Shown here: piece after piece, positions 36,634 to 44,812 of the stretch
Numbering within the stretch: the first letter of the stretch is position 1
How the letters are laid out: every line of letters begins with the position of its first letter
NCBI GenBank assembly: GCA_031423635.1
Contig: JANPFX010000011.1
Location: 1-64,000, forward strand
DNA length: 64,000 nt
Reading direction: 5' to 3'
Source: JANLQX01 sp031423635
GTDB taxonomy: Bacteria; Actinomycetota; Acidimicrobiia; Acidimicrobiales; JANYDT01
Notes under the pieces: model-generated
Database searches by the model: none
What the model was told of the DNA's origin: nothing
The model's input: the letters and a program-made list of their open reading frames with translations, nothing else
Program-made: the position numbers and the translations under genes

Positions 36634-37884
36634 TTACGAGGTCGCTAGAGCGCGACGCACGACATCCATCGACGAGATCGCGGAAAAGTTGCGGACCCGT
36701 TCGCGATCGCCCGGCAACAAGAGCTGATCGGTGTGCTCGCCTTCGGGCGTGACGAGGCCGACGAACACCGTGCCGACCGGTTGGCCGTCCTGCTCGGTCG
36801 GACCGGCCACACCCGTGATGGCAACACCGACATCTGCACCGAGCACGGACCGAGCGCCTCGGGCCATGGCCAGCGCTGCCGCTTCCGAAACCACCGGACC
36901 TTCCGGCACGCCGAGAACCGTTTGCTTGACCTCGGTGGCGTAGCTCACCACGGCACCGCGGAACCAGGTGGACGCTCCCGGAACGGCGACACAACGCGAG
37001 GCAACGAGTCCGCCGGTGACGGACTCGGCCAGACCCATCGTCCAGCCGCGGGCAACGAGCAGGGACCCGACGGTCGCCTCCATGGTGGCGTCGTCGACGG
37101 CGAACACGAGCTGGCCGAGGATGTCCCGGACCTTGCGCTCCTCCGCGTCGAGAAAGGCCATGGCCTCGGCGTCCGTCGGCGCCTTGGCCGTGAGGCGAAC
37201 CTTGATGCCCTCGATGCCACTCGCCAGGAACGCGATCGTGAGCGGAGGTGCGCCGGGCCGGTCGAGCGCGTCGAGGCGGGACGAGATTCGCTCCGCGAGC
37301 GTCGACTCGGCGATGCCCCACGTGCGCAGCACACGGCTGCGGATCGTGGCAACGCTCCCGGTCCGGGCGACGAGGTCGGGAAGGATCGCCCGCTCGAGCA
37401 TGTCCTTCATCTCGTAGGGCACACCGGGGACCGCATAGATGACCTTCTTGCCGACCGGGCAGATCAGACCGGGCGCAGTGCCGCGCGTCTGCACGATGAT
37501 CGACGCGCCCTTCGGCACGTCGCCTTGTCGGGCATTGTTCTCCGACATCTCCCTACCGCGGGCACTGAACATCGTCCGGATCCGCTCGACGATGTCGTCA
37601 TGGCGCTCGAGCCCGACGTTCATCACGGTCGCGATGGCCTCACGGGTGATGTCGTCCTGGGTGGGGCCGAGGCCGCCGCAGCAGATGACGGCGTCGCTTC
37701 TCGACAGGGCCATCCGGAGGGCGTCGACGATCCGTTGGTGGTTGTCACCGACCTTCGTCTGGAAGTGGGTGTCGATCCCGGCGCCGGCGAGTTGTTCGCC
37801 GATCCAGGACGAGTTCGTGTCGACGATCTGGCCGAGCAGCAACTCCGTGCCGACGGCGACAACTTCACAGCGCATGGTCCCCAT
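36634..37884 (-). CDS. cinA: CinA-family nicotinamide-nucleotide amidase/competence-damage protein
   Basis: 416 residues. The N-terminal MoCF-biosynthesis-like (COG1058) domain has GTELLLGQIVDTNSSWI, GGLGPTQDDITREA and YAVPGVPYEMK. The C-terminal amidohydrolase domain (COG1546) has LAESVTGGLVASR, SYATEVKQTVLGV and GVAGPTEQDGQPVGTVFVGL. The protein hydrolyses NMN and ADP-ribose derivatives in characterised members. Gene order pgsA-cinA-recA is conserved in actinobacteria, but here plus-strand genes interrupt it. The start is ATG 37884 or 37875. Confidence 0.93.
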   Translation of the reverse strand: MGTMRCEVVAVGTELLLGQIVDTNSSWIGEQLAGAGIDTHFQTKVGDNHQRIVDALRMALSRSDAVICCGGLGPTQDDITREAIATVMNVGLERHDDIVERIRTMFSARGREMSENNARQGDVPKGASIIVQTRGTAPGLICPVGKKVIYAVPGVPYEMKDMLERAILPDLVARTGSVATIRSRVLRTWGIAESTLAERISSRLDALDRPGAPPLTIAFLASGIEGIKVRLTAKAPTDAEAMAFLDAEERKVRDILGQLVFAVDDATMEATVGSLLVARGWTMGLAESVTGGLVASRCVAVPGASTWFRGAVVSYATEVKQTVLGVPEGPVVSEAAALAMARGARSVLGADVGVAITGVAGPTEQDGQPVGTVFVGLVTPEGEHTDQLLLPGDRERVRNFSAISSMDVVRRALATS

Positions 37885-37907
37885 CCTGACCTATGGGTGA
37901 CCGCAGG

Positions 37908-37913
37908 TAGCGT
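37908..37913 (+). promoter_or_regulatory. -10 box of the three-TM protein gene (leaderless)
   Basis: TAGCGT, 7 nt before GTG 37921. It favours this start over the in-frame GTG at 37912, which overlaps the box. Confidence 0.45.
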
Positions 37914-37920
37914 GAAGGTC

Positions 37921-38484
37921 GTGGGACTCCTCAGCCGAACGCCGAAATCCGAGAAAACCCGTCGGGCTCGGCCGCCCCGGGTGTACCTGAACCGGGAGGA
38001 GACCAAGCAGACGATGCGTCTCCAGCCGATGGAACGCAAGATCCTCTACGTTGCGGCGGCCTACTGCGCCGTGGCCATGGCGCTCATCCAGGCGTACACG
38101 AGAGGTACCGAGAAGTTGTGGTGGCTGGCCGTCAGCCTCGCCCTCGTCGGTGCGTTCGTGGCGCTGACGTGGCGGACGAACCGCATGTTCGCCGGCATCG
38201 GAGCCATCCTCTGTGTGTACGGTCCGGCGTGGGGAAAGTACGTGATCTTCGGAACGCCGCTGTTCGGCCTCATGCTGTGGCTGACCTTTCGCATCTCGAC
38301 CGATCGGCGCAAGCTCATCGACGACCGCATCCGACGCGGCGACTACGGGGTCGATCCACGCACCGCGGCAGACCAGGCCCGCAAGGCCAAGAAGGCCGGC
38401 ACCACCGCGACCCAGACCGTCAGCGGCAAGCCCCTGGCTCCGCCGTCGAAGCGCTACACACCGCCGAAGGCCAAGAAGAAGTAG
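37921..38484 (+). CDS. Membrane protein of unknown function
   Basis: 187 residues. A basic N-terminus (about 1-40) precedes three hydrophobic spans (about 42-58, 64-80 and 88-120: ILYVAAAYCAVAMALIQA, WWLAVSLALVGAFVALTW, MFAGIGAILCVYG ... LFGLMLWLTFRI). A charged, Lys-rich tail follows (QARKAKKAGTT ... PPKAKKK). No family is recognised. It is divergent from cinA and precedes a dehydrogenase gene on the same strand with a 92-bp gap. Confidence 0.75.
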   Translation: MGLLSRTPKSEKTRRARPPRVYLNREETKQTMRLQPMERKILYVAAAYCAVAMALIQAYTRGTEKLWWLAVSLALVGAFVALTWRTNRMFAGIGAILCVYGPAWGKYVIFGTPLFGLMLWLTFRISTDRRKLIDDRIRRGDYGVDPRTAADQARKAKKAGTTATQTVSGKPLAPPSKRYTPPKAKKK

Positions 38485-38576
38485 GACGCCCCGGCGGCTG
38501 CCACACGACGCCCCGCCGGTCCGCCGAGCGACGGTCATCCCGGCTGATCGCCGGGGCCGGGTGCCAAGATCGGCGG

Positions 38577-39527
38577 GTGCCTGTTGCCCTCCTGCTCGAC
38601 CCCCTGTTCCGGACGACGGGGATGTGGGTCGACGCGCTTCGGGCGGCAATGCCGGAGGAGGAGGTGATGCTGGTCGGCGACCTCACCGAGGCGCACGTGA
38701 CCGACAACGTCGACATTGCCCTCGTACGGGGAGTCGACCCGGGCGAGCTTCGGCGATTCCCTCGGTTGCGGTTCATCCACTGCCTCTGGGCCGGGGTCGA
38801 TGGGTTGCTCACCGATCCGTCGGTGCCGACCGAGGTGCCGCTGGCCCGCACCGTCGACCCTGCGATGGCCGACCGGATGGCAGCGACGGCATTGGCGCAC
38901 GTGCTCGACATCTGCCTGCTTCACCACGACTATCGCGAGAAGCAGAAGCGGGCGTCGTGGGAGCCACGCCATGCCAAACCGATGACGTCGAAGACGGTAT
39001 CCATCCTCGGCTTCGGATCACTCGGCCGCAGATGTGCCGAGTACATCGCCATCACGGGGGCCGCGGTCATAGGTGTACGTAGTACCCGCACAACGGCCGT
39101 GAACCACGCGCCATGGACGACGACAACGAACATGGACGACGCCGTGGCCGCCGCCGACGTCGTGATCAACCTCCTGCCCCTGACGACCGAGACGACCGGC
39201 GTGTTGAATGCCGCCCTCTTTGCCCATTTTCGACCGGGTGCCGCGGTGATCAACCTTGGCCGGGGAAACCACGTGGTCGATCCGGACCTGCTTGCCGCAC
39301 TGGCCGAGGGAAGAATCCGCCGCGCCGTTCTCGACGTCTTCGGACAGGAACCGCTCCCCGGGGACCATCCGTACTGGCGCCACCCCGGCGTGACCATCAC
39401 GCCGCACGTCGCGGCCGAAACCGACCCCATGAGTGCTGCCGCGGTCATCGCGGCGAACATCCGTGCCTTTCGGGCCGGGCATGCCGATCGGATCACCGGG
39501 CTCGTCGACCGAGCCCGCGGCTACTGA
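38577..39527 (+). CDS. D-isomer-specific 2-hydroxyacid dehydrogenase (GhrA-like)
   Basis: 316 residues. The C-terminal-type NAD-binding domain has SILGFGSLGRRCAEYI. The catalytic Arg is in INLGRGNHVV, the Glu in VFGQEPLPGDHPYW and the His in ITPHVAAETDP. Overall it looks like glyoxylate/hydroxypyruvate reductase A, which reduces glyoxylate or hydroxypyruvate with NADPH; the exact substrate is not fixed. The GTG at 38577 is the best start. Its 3' end overlaps pgsA by 7 bp, convergently. Confidence 0.87.
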   Translation: MPVALLLDPLFRTTGMWVDALRAAMPEEEVMLVGDLTEAHVTDNVDIALVRGVDPGELRRFPRLRFIHCLWAGVDGLLTDPSVPTEVPLARTVDPAMADRMAATALAHVLDICLLHHDYREKQKRASWEPRHAKPMTSKTVSILGFGSLGRRCAEYIAITGAAVIGVRSTRTTAVNHAPWTTTTNMDDAVAAADVVINLLPLTTETTGVLNAALFAHFRPGAAVINLGRGNHVVDPDLLAALAEGRIRRAVLDVFGQEPLPGDHPYWRHPGVTITPHVAAETDPMSAAAVIAANIRAFRAGHADRITGLVDRARGY

Positions 39528-40102
39528 ACCGGCCGGCTCAAGGCCGGCTGGACCCTGCGGGCTTCGACGAGGTATTGCGCACCGCTCACGACGGTGAGCA
39601 CGACACTGACGACGAGCAGCGTGTGTCCCAGCCAGGCTGCGTGCTCGCCGACCCACGGCATGATCGAGAAACCGACGGCGCTCTGCTGGGCGAAGGTCTT
39701 CCACTTCGCCGACGTGCGCGCCGGGACCGAGACGCCCTTGGTACCGATGAACGAGCGGTAGACGGTGATCGCCACCTCCCTCACTGCGGTGAGGGCGACC
39801 CACGGCCAGAAGTAGACACCCTTCACGACGAGCACCGCCATCGCACCCAAGGTCATGAATTTGTCGGCCAGCGGATCGAGGAAAGCACCGGAGCGGGTGG
39901 TCCCGAAACGGCGAGCGAGGATGCCGTCGAAGTAGTCGGTCCAGCACAGGACGGCCCACAGGGCGAACGTGCCGAGATCGAAACGCAACGAGGCGATGAG
40001 CACGAGCATCACCGGTGTGAGCATCATGCGCACCACGGTGAGGGCGTTCGCCGGGGTGACGAACGCTCCTGGATCGAAGCGAGGGGGACGGGTGGCGGCC
40101 AT
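39521..40102 (-). CDS. pgsA: CDP-diacylglycerol-glycerol-3-phosphate 3-phosphatidyltransferase
   Basis: 193 residues, a multi-spanning membrane enzyme of the CDP-alcohol phosphatidyltransferase family. The complete catalytic signature D-x2-D-G-x2-A-R-x8-G-x3-D-x3-D is seen as DYFDGILARRF ... SGAFLDPLAD. The position 8 bp after rimO and the conserved rimO-pgsA-cinA order support phosphatidylglycerophosphate synthase rather than another CDP-alcohol transferase, for example a phosphatidylinositol phosphate synthase. Confidence 0.9.
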   Translation of the reverse strand: MAATRPPRFDPGAFVTPANALTVVRMMLTPVMLVLIASLRFDLGTFALWAVLCWTDYFDGILARRFGTTRSGAFLDPLADKFMTLGAMAVLVVKGVYFWPWVALTAVREVAITVYRSFIGTKGVSVPARTSAKWKTFAQQSAVGFSIMPWVGEHAAWLGHTLLVVSVVLTVVSGAQYLVEARRVQPALSRPVQ

Positions 40103-40110
40103 CGACGGAT

Positions 40111-41460
40111 TCAGCGGCGAACCGCAAGCTCGGGAACGACGGCATGCAGATCGGGGCCCTCGGCACCCGTCACATGGACGGTGTGGAACTCGCCGACCGC
40201 AAGTTCCATCGGGAGGTGCACTTCGCCGTCGATCTCCGGTGCTTCACGGACCGAACGCCCGATTCCCGGACGGTCGACGAGCACCTCGATGTCCGTACCG
40301 ATCAAGGCATCGCGGGACTGAGCGGTGATGGCGTCCTGCAACTCGGTCAATTCGTCGAGTCGCTCACGCATGAGCGAAGCGGGGACCCGACCGGGAAGAT
40401 CATAGGCATACGTACCTTCCTCGGGCGAGTACGAGAAGAAGCCACACCAGTCGAGTCGGGCCTCGCGGACGAACGAAAGGAGTTGGTCGTTGTCCTCCTC
40501 GGTCTCCCCTGGGTACCCGACGATGAAGTTCGAACGGAATGCCGCGGAAGGCTCACGTCGACGGATGTCCTCGATACGACGGAGGAAGCGGGCACCGTCT
40601 CCCCATCGCCGCATGCGACGCAGCAGAGGTTTCGACACGTGCTGCAGCGACAGGTCGAAGTACGGAACGTTCGTCTGTGCACAGATCACGTCGATCAGGG
40701 CATCGGACAGATCGCTCGGGTACAGGTAGAGCAACCTTGTCCGCTTCACCCGAGCCGCGACCGCCTCCACGAGGCCGACGATCGATCCGGCCCCGAGTTC
40801 GGCCGGCCGATCCTTGCCGTAGGACGCGAGGTCTTGGGCGACCAGCACAACCTCTTGCACGTCGAGAGCATCGACCTCGTCGAGGATCTGGGCAATATCA
40901 CGGCTGCGCTGCGGCCCCCGGAACGAAGGGATGGCACAGAAGCCGCAGTTGCGGTCGCAACCTTCGGCGATCTTCACATAGGCCCACGGAACGGCCGACT
41001 TCGGCCGCGGCAGGTTCAGGAGGTCGAACGCAGGGACGGTCGGCCCCGAACGGGTACGTCCGAGCACGACCGGGACGGCCGTAGACCCGACGGTCGCCGG
41101 ACCCGCCGGAGCGCCGTGTTCGTGGTCGTGTTCGTGATCGTGGATCGCGCCGCCGAATCCGACGACGCGGTCGACCTCGGGAAGCGCTTGGGCCAGTTCG
41201 TCACCGTATCGCTCGGCCATGCAACCCGTGACGACGACCCGCGCCCCGGCTTTGCGGCCATCGGCGAGCGCCAGCGTTACGTCGATCGACTCCTGTCGGG
41301 CCGACTCGATGAAAGCGCACGTGTTGACGAGCACCAGATCGGCGTCGCCCGCCGAACTGGCCCGCGCCATACCGTCGGCCAGGAGCTTGCCTGTCAGCTT
41401 GTCGGAGTCGACCTGATTCTTCGGGCAGCCGAGCGTCTCAATCCAGAACCGTCCCGACAC
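40111..41460 (-). CDS. rimO: Ribosomal protein S12 methylthiotransferase
   Basis: 449 residues. This radical-SAM enzyme methylthiolates an Asp of ribosomal S12. The first cluster cysteines are in ETLGCPKNQVDSD, VNTCAFIESARQESID and TGCMAERYGDEL. The radical-SAM CxxxCxxC is in EGCDRNCGFCAIPSFRG, and a TRAM-type C-terminus follows. A His/Asp/Glu-rich insertion (HDHEHDHEHG) lies between the domains. The GTG at 41460 is preferred because TAGCGT is 8 nt upstream; an earlier ATG would add 41 unconserved residues. Confidence 0.95.
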   Translation of the reverse strand: MSGRFWIETLGCPKNQVDSDKLTGKLLADGMARASSAGDADLVLVNTCAFIESARQESIDVTLALADGRKAGARVVVTGCMAERYGDELAQALPEVDRVVGFGGAIHDHEHDHEHGAPAGPATVGSTAVPVVLGRTRSGPTVPAFDLLNLPRPKSAVPWAYVKIAEGCDRNCGFCAIPSFRGPQRSRDIAQILDEVDALDVQEVVLVAQDLASYGKDRPAELGAGSIVGLVEAVAARVKRTRLLYLYPSDLSDALIDVICAQTNVPYFDLSLQHVSKPLLRRMRRWGDGARFLRRIEDIRRREPSAAFRSNFIVGYPGETEEDNDQLLSFVREARLDWCGFFSYSPEEGTYAYDLPGRVPASLMRERLDELTELQDAITAQSRDALIGTDIEVLVDRPGIGRSVREAPEIDGEVHLPMELAVGEFHTVHVTGAEGPDLHAVVPELAVRR

Positions 41461-41468
41461 GATGGTCC

Positions 41469-41474
41469 ACGCTA
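41469..41474 (-). promoter_or_regulatory. -10 box of rimO (leaderless)
   Basis: TAGCGT, 8 nt before GTG 41460. Confidence 0.5.
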
Positions 41475-41625
41475 CCCGTCCCCACCTCGCTCCCGTTCGA
41501 CGGGGTGGATCGGCGTGAGCGAACTTCTCGTCGTCTGCCATCGACGTGGTTCTCGAGACCACCGTGGCAACGTAACGTTGCATGGGACGTCAGCCATCGC
41601 TCACCTCGAGACCCCAGGAGGTTCC

Positions 41626-42351
41626 GTGACCGCTTCGCCGCTCGACAAGGGCTTGCGTCCTCGCACGTTCCGCACTGCGTTCGGCCGTTCCCTCGGCAAA
41701 TGGCTGGGCATCGGCATCGTGCTCGCCGGACTCATCACCTTCGGCGGGCCGATGATCGGGAACATTTTTCACCGTGGGGCCCCCTTCTCCGAACGGACCG
41801 TCGATCGCACCCGGCCGGCGATCCTGCAAGCAATCACCGACCTCCACGACTACCGGGCCGCGTCGGCGACCTTCGATGTCGTCGTCGACGTCGAGAAGGA
41901 CGCGAAATGGATGCCGGCAGCGCTGCGCGGTGAACGCAAAGTTCTGACGTCGCGGGGCTCCGTCGATGCGGGGGTCAACCTCTCCGCACTCGACGCATCC
42001 GCAATCGCCATCGACGAGACGACGAAGGCCGTCCGCATCACGCTCCCCCACGCGCGTCTCCGACGCCCGTCGATCGACTTCTCTGCCACACACCTGGTGG
42101 TCCACAAGCGGGGTCTGCTCGACCGGATCGGCTCAGCGCTCGGCTCAGCCCCGTCGGGCGAGCAGCCGATGATCGAGATGGCCGAACGCAAGCTCGTTGC
42201 CGCAGCGAGAGCGAGTGACGTGAAGGTACGCGCCGAGAACAACACCCGCGACATGATCACAGCCCTGGTGAAGGGACTCGGGCACGCGGACGTGATCGTT
42301 GATTTCGCCGACCCGCTGCCCACCGGTGGCGAGGCCCCGCGTTCGCTCTGA
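41626..42351 (+). CDS. DUF4230 family membrane-anchored protein
   Basis: 241 residues. One N-terminal membrane segment (about 23-45, SLGKWLGIGIVLAGLITFGGP) is followed by a DUF4230-type extracytoplasmic part: AILQAITDLHDYRAASATFDVVVDVEKD, then YxG-free beta strands, DASAIAIDETTKAVRITLPHARL and a C-terminal helix AERKLVAAARASDVKVRAENNT. A strong SD (AGGAGG, 5 nt before the GTG) makes the start secure, unlike its leaderless neighbours. Function unknown. Confidence 0.8.
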   Translation: MTASPLDKGLRPRTFRTAFGRSLGKWLGIGIVLAGLITFGGPMIGNIFHRGAPFSERTVDRTRPAILQAITDLHDYRAASATFDVVVDVEKDAKWMPAALRGERKVLTSRGSVDAGVNLSALDASAIAIDETTKAVRITLPHARLRRPSIDFSATHLVVHKRGLLDRIGSALGSAPSGEQPMIEMAERKLVAAARASDVKVRAENNTRDMITALVKGLGHADVIVDFADPLPTGGEAPRSL

Positions 42352-42378
42352 CGGAATGCGGGGGGCCATACTGGGCCG

Positions 42379-43215
42379 GTGATCCTGATCGAACGGCTGC
42401 GTCGGGCAGACCTCACCGGGGCCGAGCGGCGGGTCGCCGACGTGATGGCGAAGGACCCGAACACGGCAGCGTTCGGCACGGTCGCCGAGATCGCCGCGCA
42501 AGCCCGGACCGGGGGGGCCACCGTGATGCGCCTGGCCGCCAAGATCGGGTTCCATGGCTTTCGTGAACTCCAGGACGCGGTACGCGACGAACTGACCCGA
42601 CAACTCCGCCCCGCGGCCGAGCGAGCGCGCCGGGGTCTGGTTGGGTCGGACCCACGCGATCGCTCGCTCGCCGTGGAGATCGCGAACCTGCGGACGAGCC
42701 TCGGGGCTATCGAGCCGCGAACGCTCCGAGGCGCAGCCGATCTGCTGCTGAAGGCCGATCGCGTCGCCGTTGTCGCAAGCGACGCGACATCGGGCGTGGC
42801 GGCAGACTTCGTGTCCCAACTGTCGATGGTCCGACCCGACGTCGCGCAGGCAACAGGCGCCACAGCGTCGCTCGTGAGGTCGGTGGCGTGGCTCGGCAAG
42901 CGCGACGTACTCGTGGTTCTCGACATTGCGCGATATGAAACCGCGGTGCTCGAAGTGGCCAGCCACGCGTCGTCGAATGGAGCACCCGTCATCGCCTTGA
43001 CCGACTCGCCCCTCGCCAGGATCGCCCAGACGGCCGCACACACCTTCACCGTCTCGTGCGAAGGGCCGGGGCCGTTCGACAGCTTCGTCGCCATGCTGGC
43101 GGTGACCAACCTTCTCGTGGCCGCTGCCGTGGCCCGACGTGGAGAGGCAGCCACTGAACACCTCGACCGACTGGAAACCACCTGGACCGAGCTCCGCACG
43201 TTGTCCGACGACTGA
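42379..43215 (+). CDS. MurR/RpiR-family transcriptional regulator
   Basis: 278 residues. An N-terminal RpiR helix-turn-helix (about 1-75, AERRVADVMAKDP ... AAQARTGGATVMRLAAKIGFHGFRELQ) precedes a C-terminal SIS sugar-phosphate-binding domain (about 115-250, RVAVVASDATSGVAADFVSQLSM ... VLVVLDIARYETAVLEVA). Family members respond to phosphosugars. It precedes the oxygenase gene by 78 bp on the same strand; a regulatory link is possible but not shown. Confidence 0.87.
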   Translation: MILIERLRRADLTGAERRVADVMAKDPNTAAFGTVAEIAAQARTGGATVMRLAAKIGFHGFRELQDAVRDELTRQLRPAAERARRGLVGSDPRDRSLAVEIANLRTSLGAIEPRTLRGAADLLLKADRVAVVASDATSGVAADFVSQLSMVRPDVAQATGATASLVRSVAWLGKRDVLVVLDIARYETAVLEVASHASSNGAPVIALTDSPLARIAQTAAHTFTVSCEGPGPFDSFVAMLAVTNLLVAAAVARRGEAATEHLDRLETTWTELRTLSDD

Positions 43216-43280
43216 CCTCCCGCTGCGAGCGGGGCGTCTGGGAATATTCATTCCACTCGTGACTCGTTCAGGAACAGATG

Positions 43281-43286
43281 TACCAT
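43281..43286 (+). promoter_or_regulatory. -10 box of the oxygenase gene (leaderless)
   Basis: TACCAT, 7 nt before ATG 43294. Confidence 0.55.
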
Positions 43287-43293
43287 AGACGGC

Positions 43294-44199
43294 ATGGATA
43301 CCTACTTCCCGGCCACGGACCAGTTCCACGACACCCTGGCCTCTGACCGGTTCCTGCGGACCGCCGAGGCGGCGTCCCACTCCCCTGCGCTCGACGCGGC
43401 GGTGACGGCCATGCACAACGGCACGCGCCGGGGCGCGGTGCTCGTTCCCGGCTGCCTGATCGGCGACGTCCCCGCCACACCGCTGACCAGGCAGGGAGTG
43501 CACAAGCCCGACCGGATCAGCGAACGGTCGCTCCTCGGCGCGGCGATGCGCCTCGGTGAGCCGGTCGGCTTCGCCCAGGAGCACGGTGGCGACATCGTGC
43601 AGGACCTCTATCCGCTCGCAGCATCGGTCGGACGCCAGCTCTCCACGTCCTCGGGCGTCGAATTGGCGTTCCACACCGAGACCGCCTTCCACCCTCACAA
43701 GCCGAGATTCCTCCTCCTGCTCTGTTTGCGCGGCGATCGCGCCGCGGCGACGACGCTGTGTTCGGTCGACGACCTCCTTACCCTCCTCCCCGCGGCAACT
43801 GTCGACATCCTGCGTCAACCGCGCTTCCGGTGCGGTGTGGACGAGTCCTTCGGCGCGGGTTCGGCGTGGGTCACGAACCCTGCGCCGGTCATCGAAGAAG
43901 CTGCCGACGGAACCCTCATGCTCACGTTCGACGGCGAACTCACCTTCGGCACGGACGCACGAGCCGAAGCGGCGATTGCCGAAGTGAATGAAGCGATCGG
44001 ACGCGCCCGCACTGCAGTCACCCTCGAGGCCGGCGACCTGCTGATCGTGGACAATCATCGGGCCGTGCACGGACGAAGCCCGTTCACCGCTCGCTTCGAC
44101 GGAACCGACCGATGGTTGCAACGGACGTTCGTCGTCAGCAGCCTCGCACCATCGGCCGACGAACGGCGGGGCCGGGTCATCACGACCCCCTTCGGCTGA
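43294..44199 (+). CDS. Fe(II)/2-oxoglutarate oxygenase, clavaminate synthase/AsnO/VioC-like
   Basis: 301 residues. The iron-binding facial triad is H127 and E129 in FHTETAFHPH with the distal H259 in NHRAVHGRSPF. R273 or R277 in DRWLQRTF would hold 2-oxoglutarate. The phrase HTETAFHPHKPRFLLLLCLRGD and the GTDRWLQR tail are typical of the clavaminate-synthase-like group that hydroxylates free amino acids (Asn in AsnO, Arg in VioC). No NRPS or other antibiotic gene is nearby, so it may serve a small standalone pathway or amino-acid modification. The substrate is not assigned. Confidence 0.83.
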   Translation: MDTYFPATDQFHDTLASDRFLRTAEAASHSPALDAAVTAMHNGTRRGAVLVPGCLIGDVPATPLTRQGVHKPDRISERSLLGAAMRLGEPVGFAQEHGGDIVQDLYPLAASVGRQLSTSSGVELAFHTETAFHPHKPRFLLLLCLRGDRAAATTLCSVDDLLTLLPAATVDILRQPRFRCGVDESFGAGSAWVTNPAPVIEEAADGTLMLTFDGELTFGTDARAEAAIAEVNEAIGRARTAVTLEAGDLLIVDNHRAVHGRSPFTARFDGTDRWLQRTFVVSSLAPSADERRGRVITTPFG

Positions 44200-44210
44200 G
44201 CCGCCGGTTC

Positions 44211-44229
44211 GGCTGAGCCGCGCTCAGCC
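44211..44229. terminator. Short hairpin terminator between convergent genes
   Basis: GGCTGAG (44211-44217) pairs with CTCAGCC (44223-44229) over a 5-nt loop, and TTCGGCTGAGCCG is duplicated at 44191-44203 and 44208-44220. It spans the stop of the reductase-like gene. Confidence 0.45.
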
Positions 44230-44799
44230 CGGCAGCACCTGGCGGTGGTACGTGAGGAGGAGCGTGTCGGAGTTCAGACGCTCGACATCGGCAAGCGAGA
44301 AGCGCCCATTGATCACGTGCCCGGTGCCCGTATGACGGACGCCGGTGCCGAACGCGACCGGCTCCAGGGTGAGCACGATTTCGTCGATCAGATCGGCCGC
44401 CAGCATCGCCCCGTACACCTGACCGCCGCCCAGCACTGCGCAACGCTGATGGCCATCGTGACGGAGCCGGGACACGATCGCGTCGAGTGGTTCGCTGGTG
44501 AACTCGAGCAACCCCGGCACACCATCGGCAGCATACGTGTCGGGGTCGCGCGTCCAGACGATCTTGCGACGGGGCCGGGCGTCGTGCGGTGCCTGTCGGT
44601 CGCGAAGGGCGACGACCTCGGAGAGGATCGCCGACCGGCTGGCCCGGTAGGTCTCGCCGCCCATGATAGAGACATCGCATGAACGCAGGAACCCGAAGAA
44701 GTGCTTCTGATCCTCGGCCGATGCCCAGGAGGTAGCGCCGGTGTCGTGTTTGGTGATGTACCCGTCGATCGAGCTGACGACCACCGCGATCATACGCAT
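44224..44799 (-). CDS. RibD C-terminal/dihydrofolate-reductase-like protein
   Basis: 191 residues, RibD_C/DHFR fold. MIAVVVSSIDGYITKHD matches the DHFR-like start, with SIMGGETYRASR, AVLGGGQVYGAML and DEIVLTLEPVAFGTG. The family reduces pterin- or flavin-precursor-like substrates with NADPH; the true substrate is unknown, and it is not likely the main FolA. An SD GAAAGGA precedes the start. A 9-bp inverted repeat (44788-44809) covers the start codon. Confidence 0.82.
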   Translation of the reverse strand: MRMIAVVVSSIDGYITKHDTGATSWASAEDQKHFFGFLRSCDVSIMGGETYRASRSAILSEVVALRDRQAPHDARPRRKIVWTRDPDTYAADGVPGLLEFTSEPLDAIVSRLRHDGHQRCAVLGGGQVYGAMLAADLIDEIVLTLEPVAFGTGVRHTGTGHVINGRFSLADVERLNSDTLLLTYHRQVLPG

Positions 44800-44809
44800 A
44801 CGTATGATC
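44788..44809. promoter_or_regulatory. Inverted repeat over the start codon of the RibD-C gene
   Basis: GATCATACG and CGTATGATC are perfectly complementary with a CATA loop that includes the ATG complement. It could be an autoregulatory operator or an RNA hairpin hiding the ribosome site. Confidence 0.5.
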
Positions 44810-44812
44810 CTT

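Noticed and set aside
36733..37910. Long plus-strand frame across cinA leading into the three-TM gene
   Set aside because: The cinA frame on the minus strand has full family motifs; the plus frame becomes meaningful only from 37921.
41461..41583. Longer RimO N-terminus from ATG 41583
   Set aside because: The extra 41 residues are low-complexity and unconserved; the promoter and family start fit GTG 41460.
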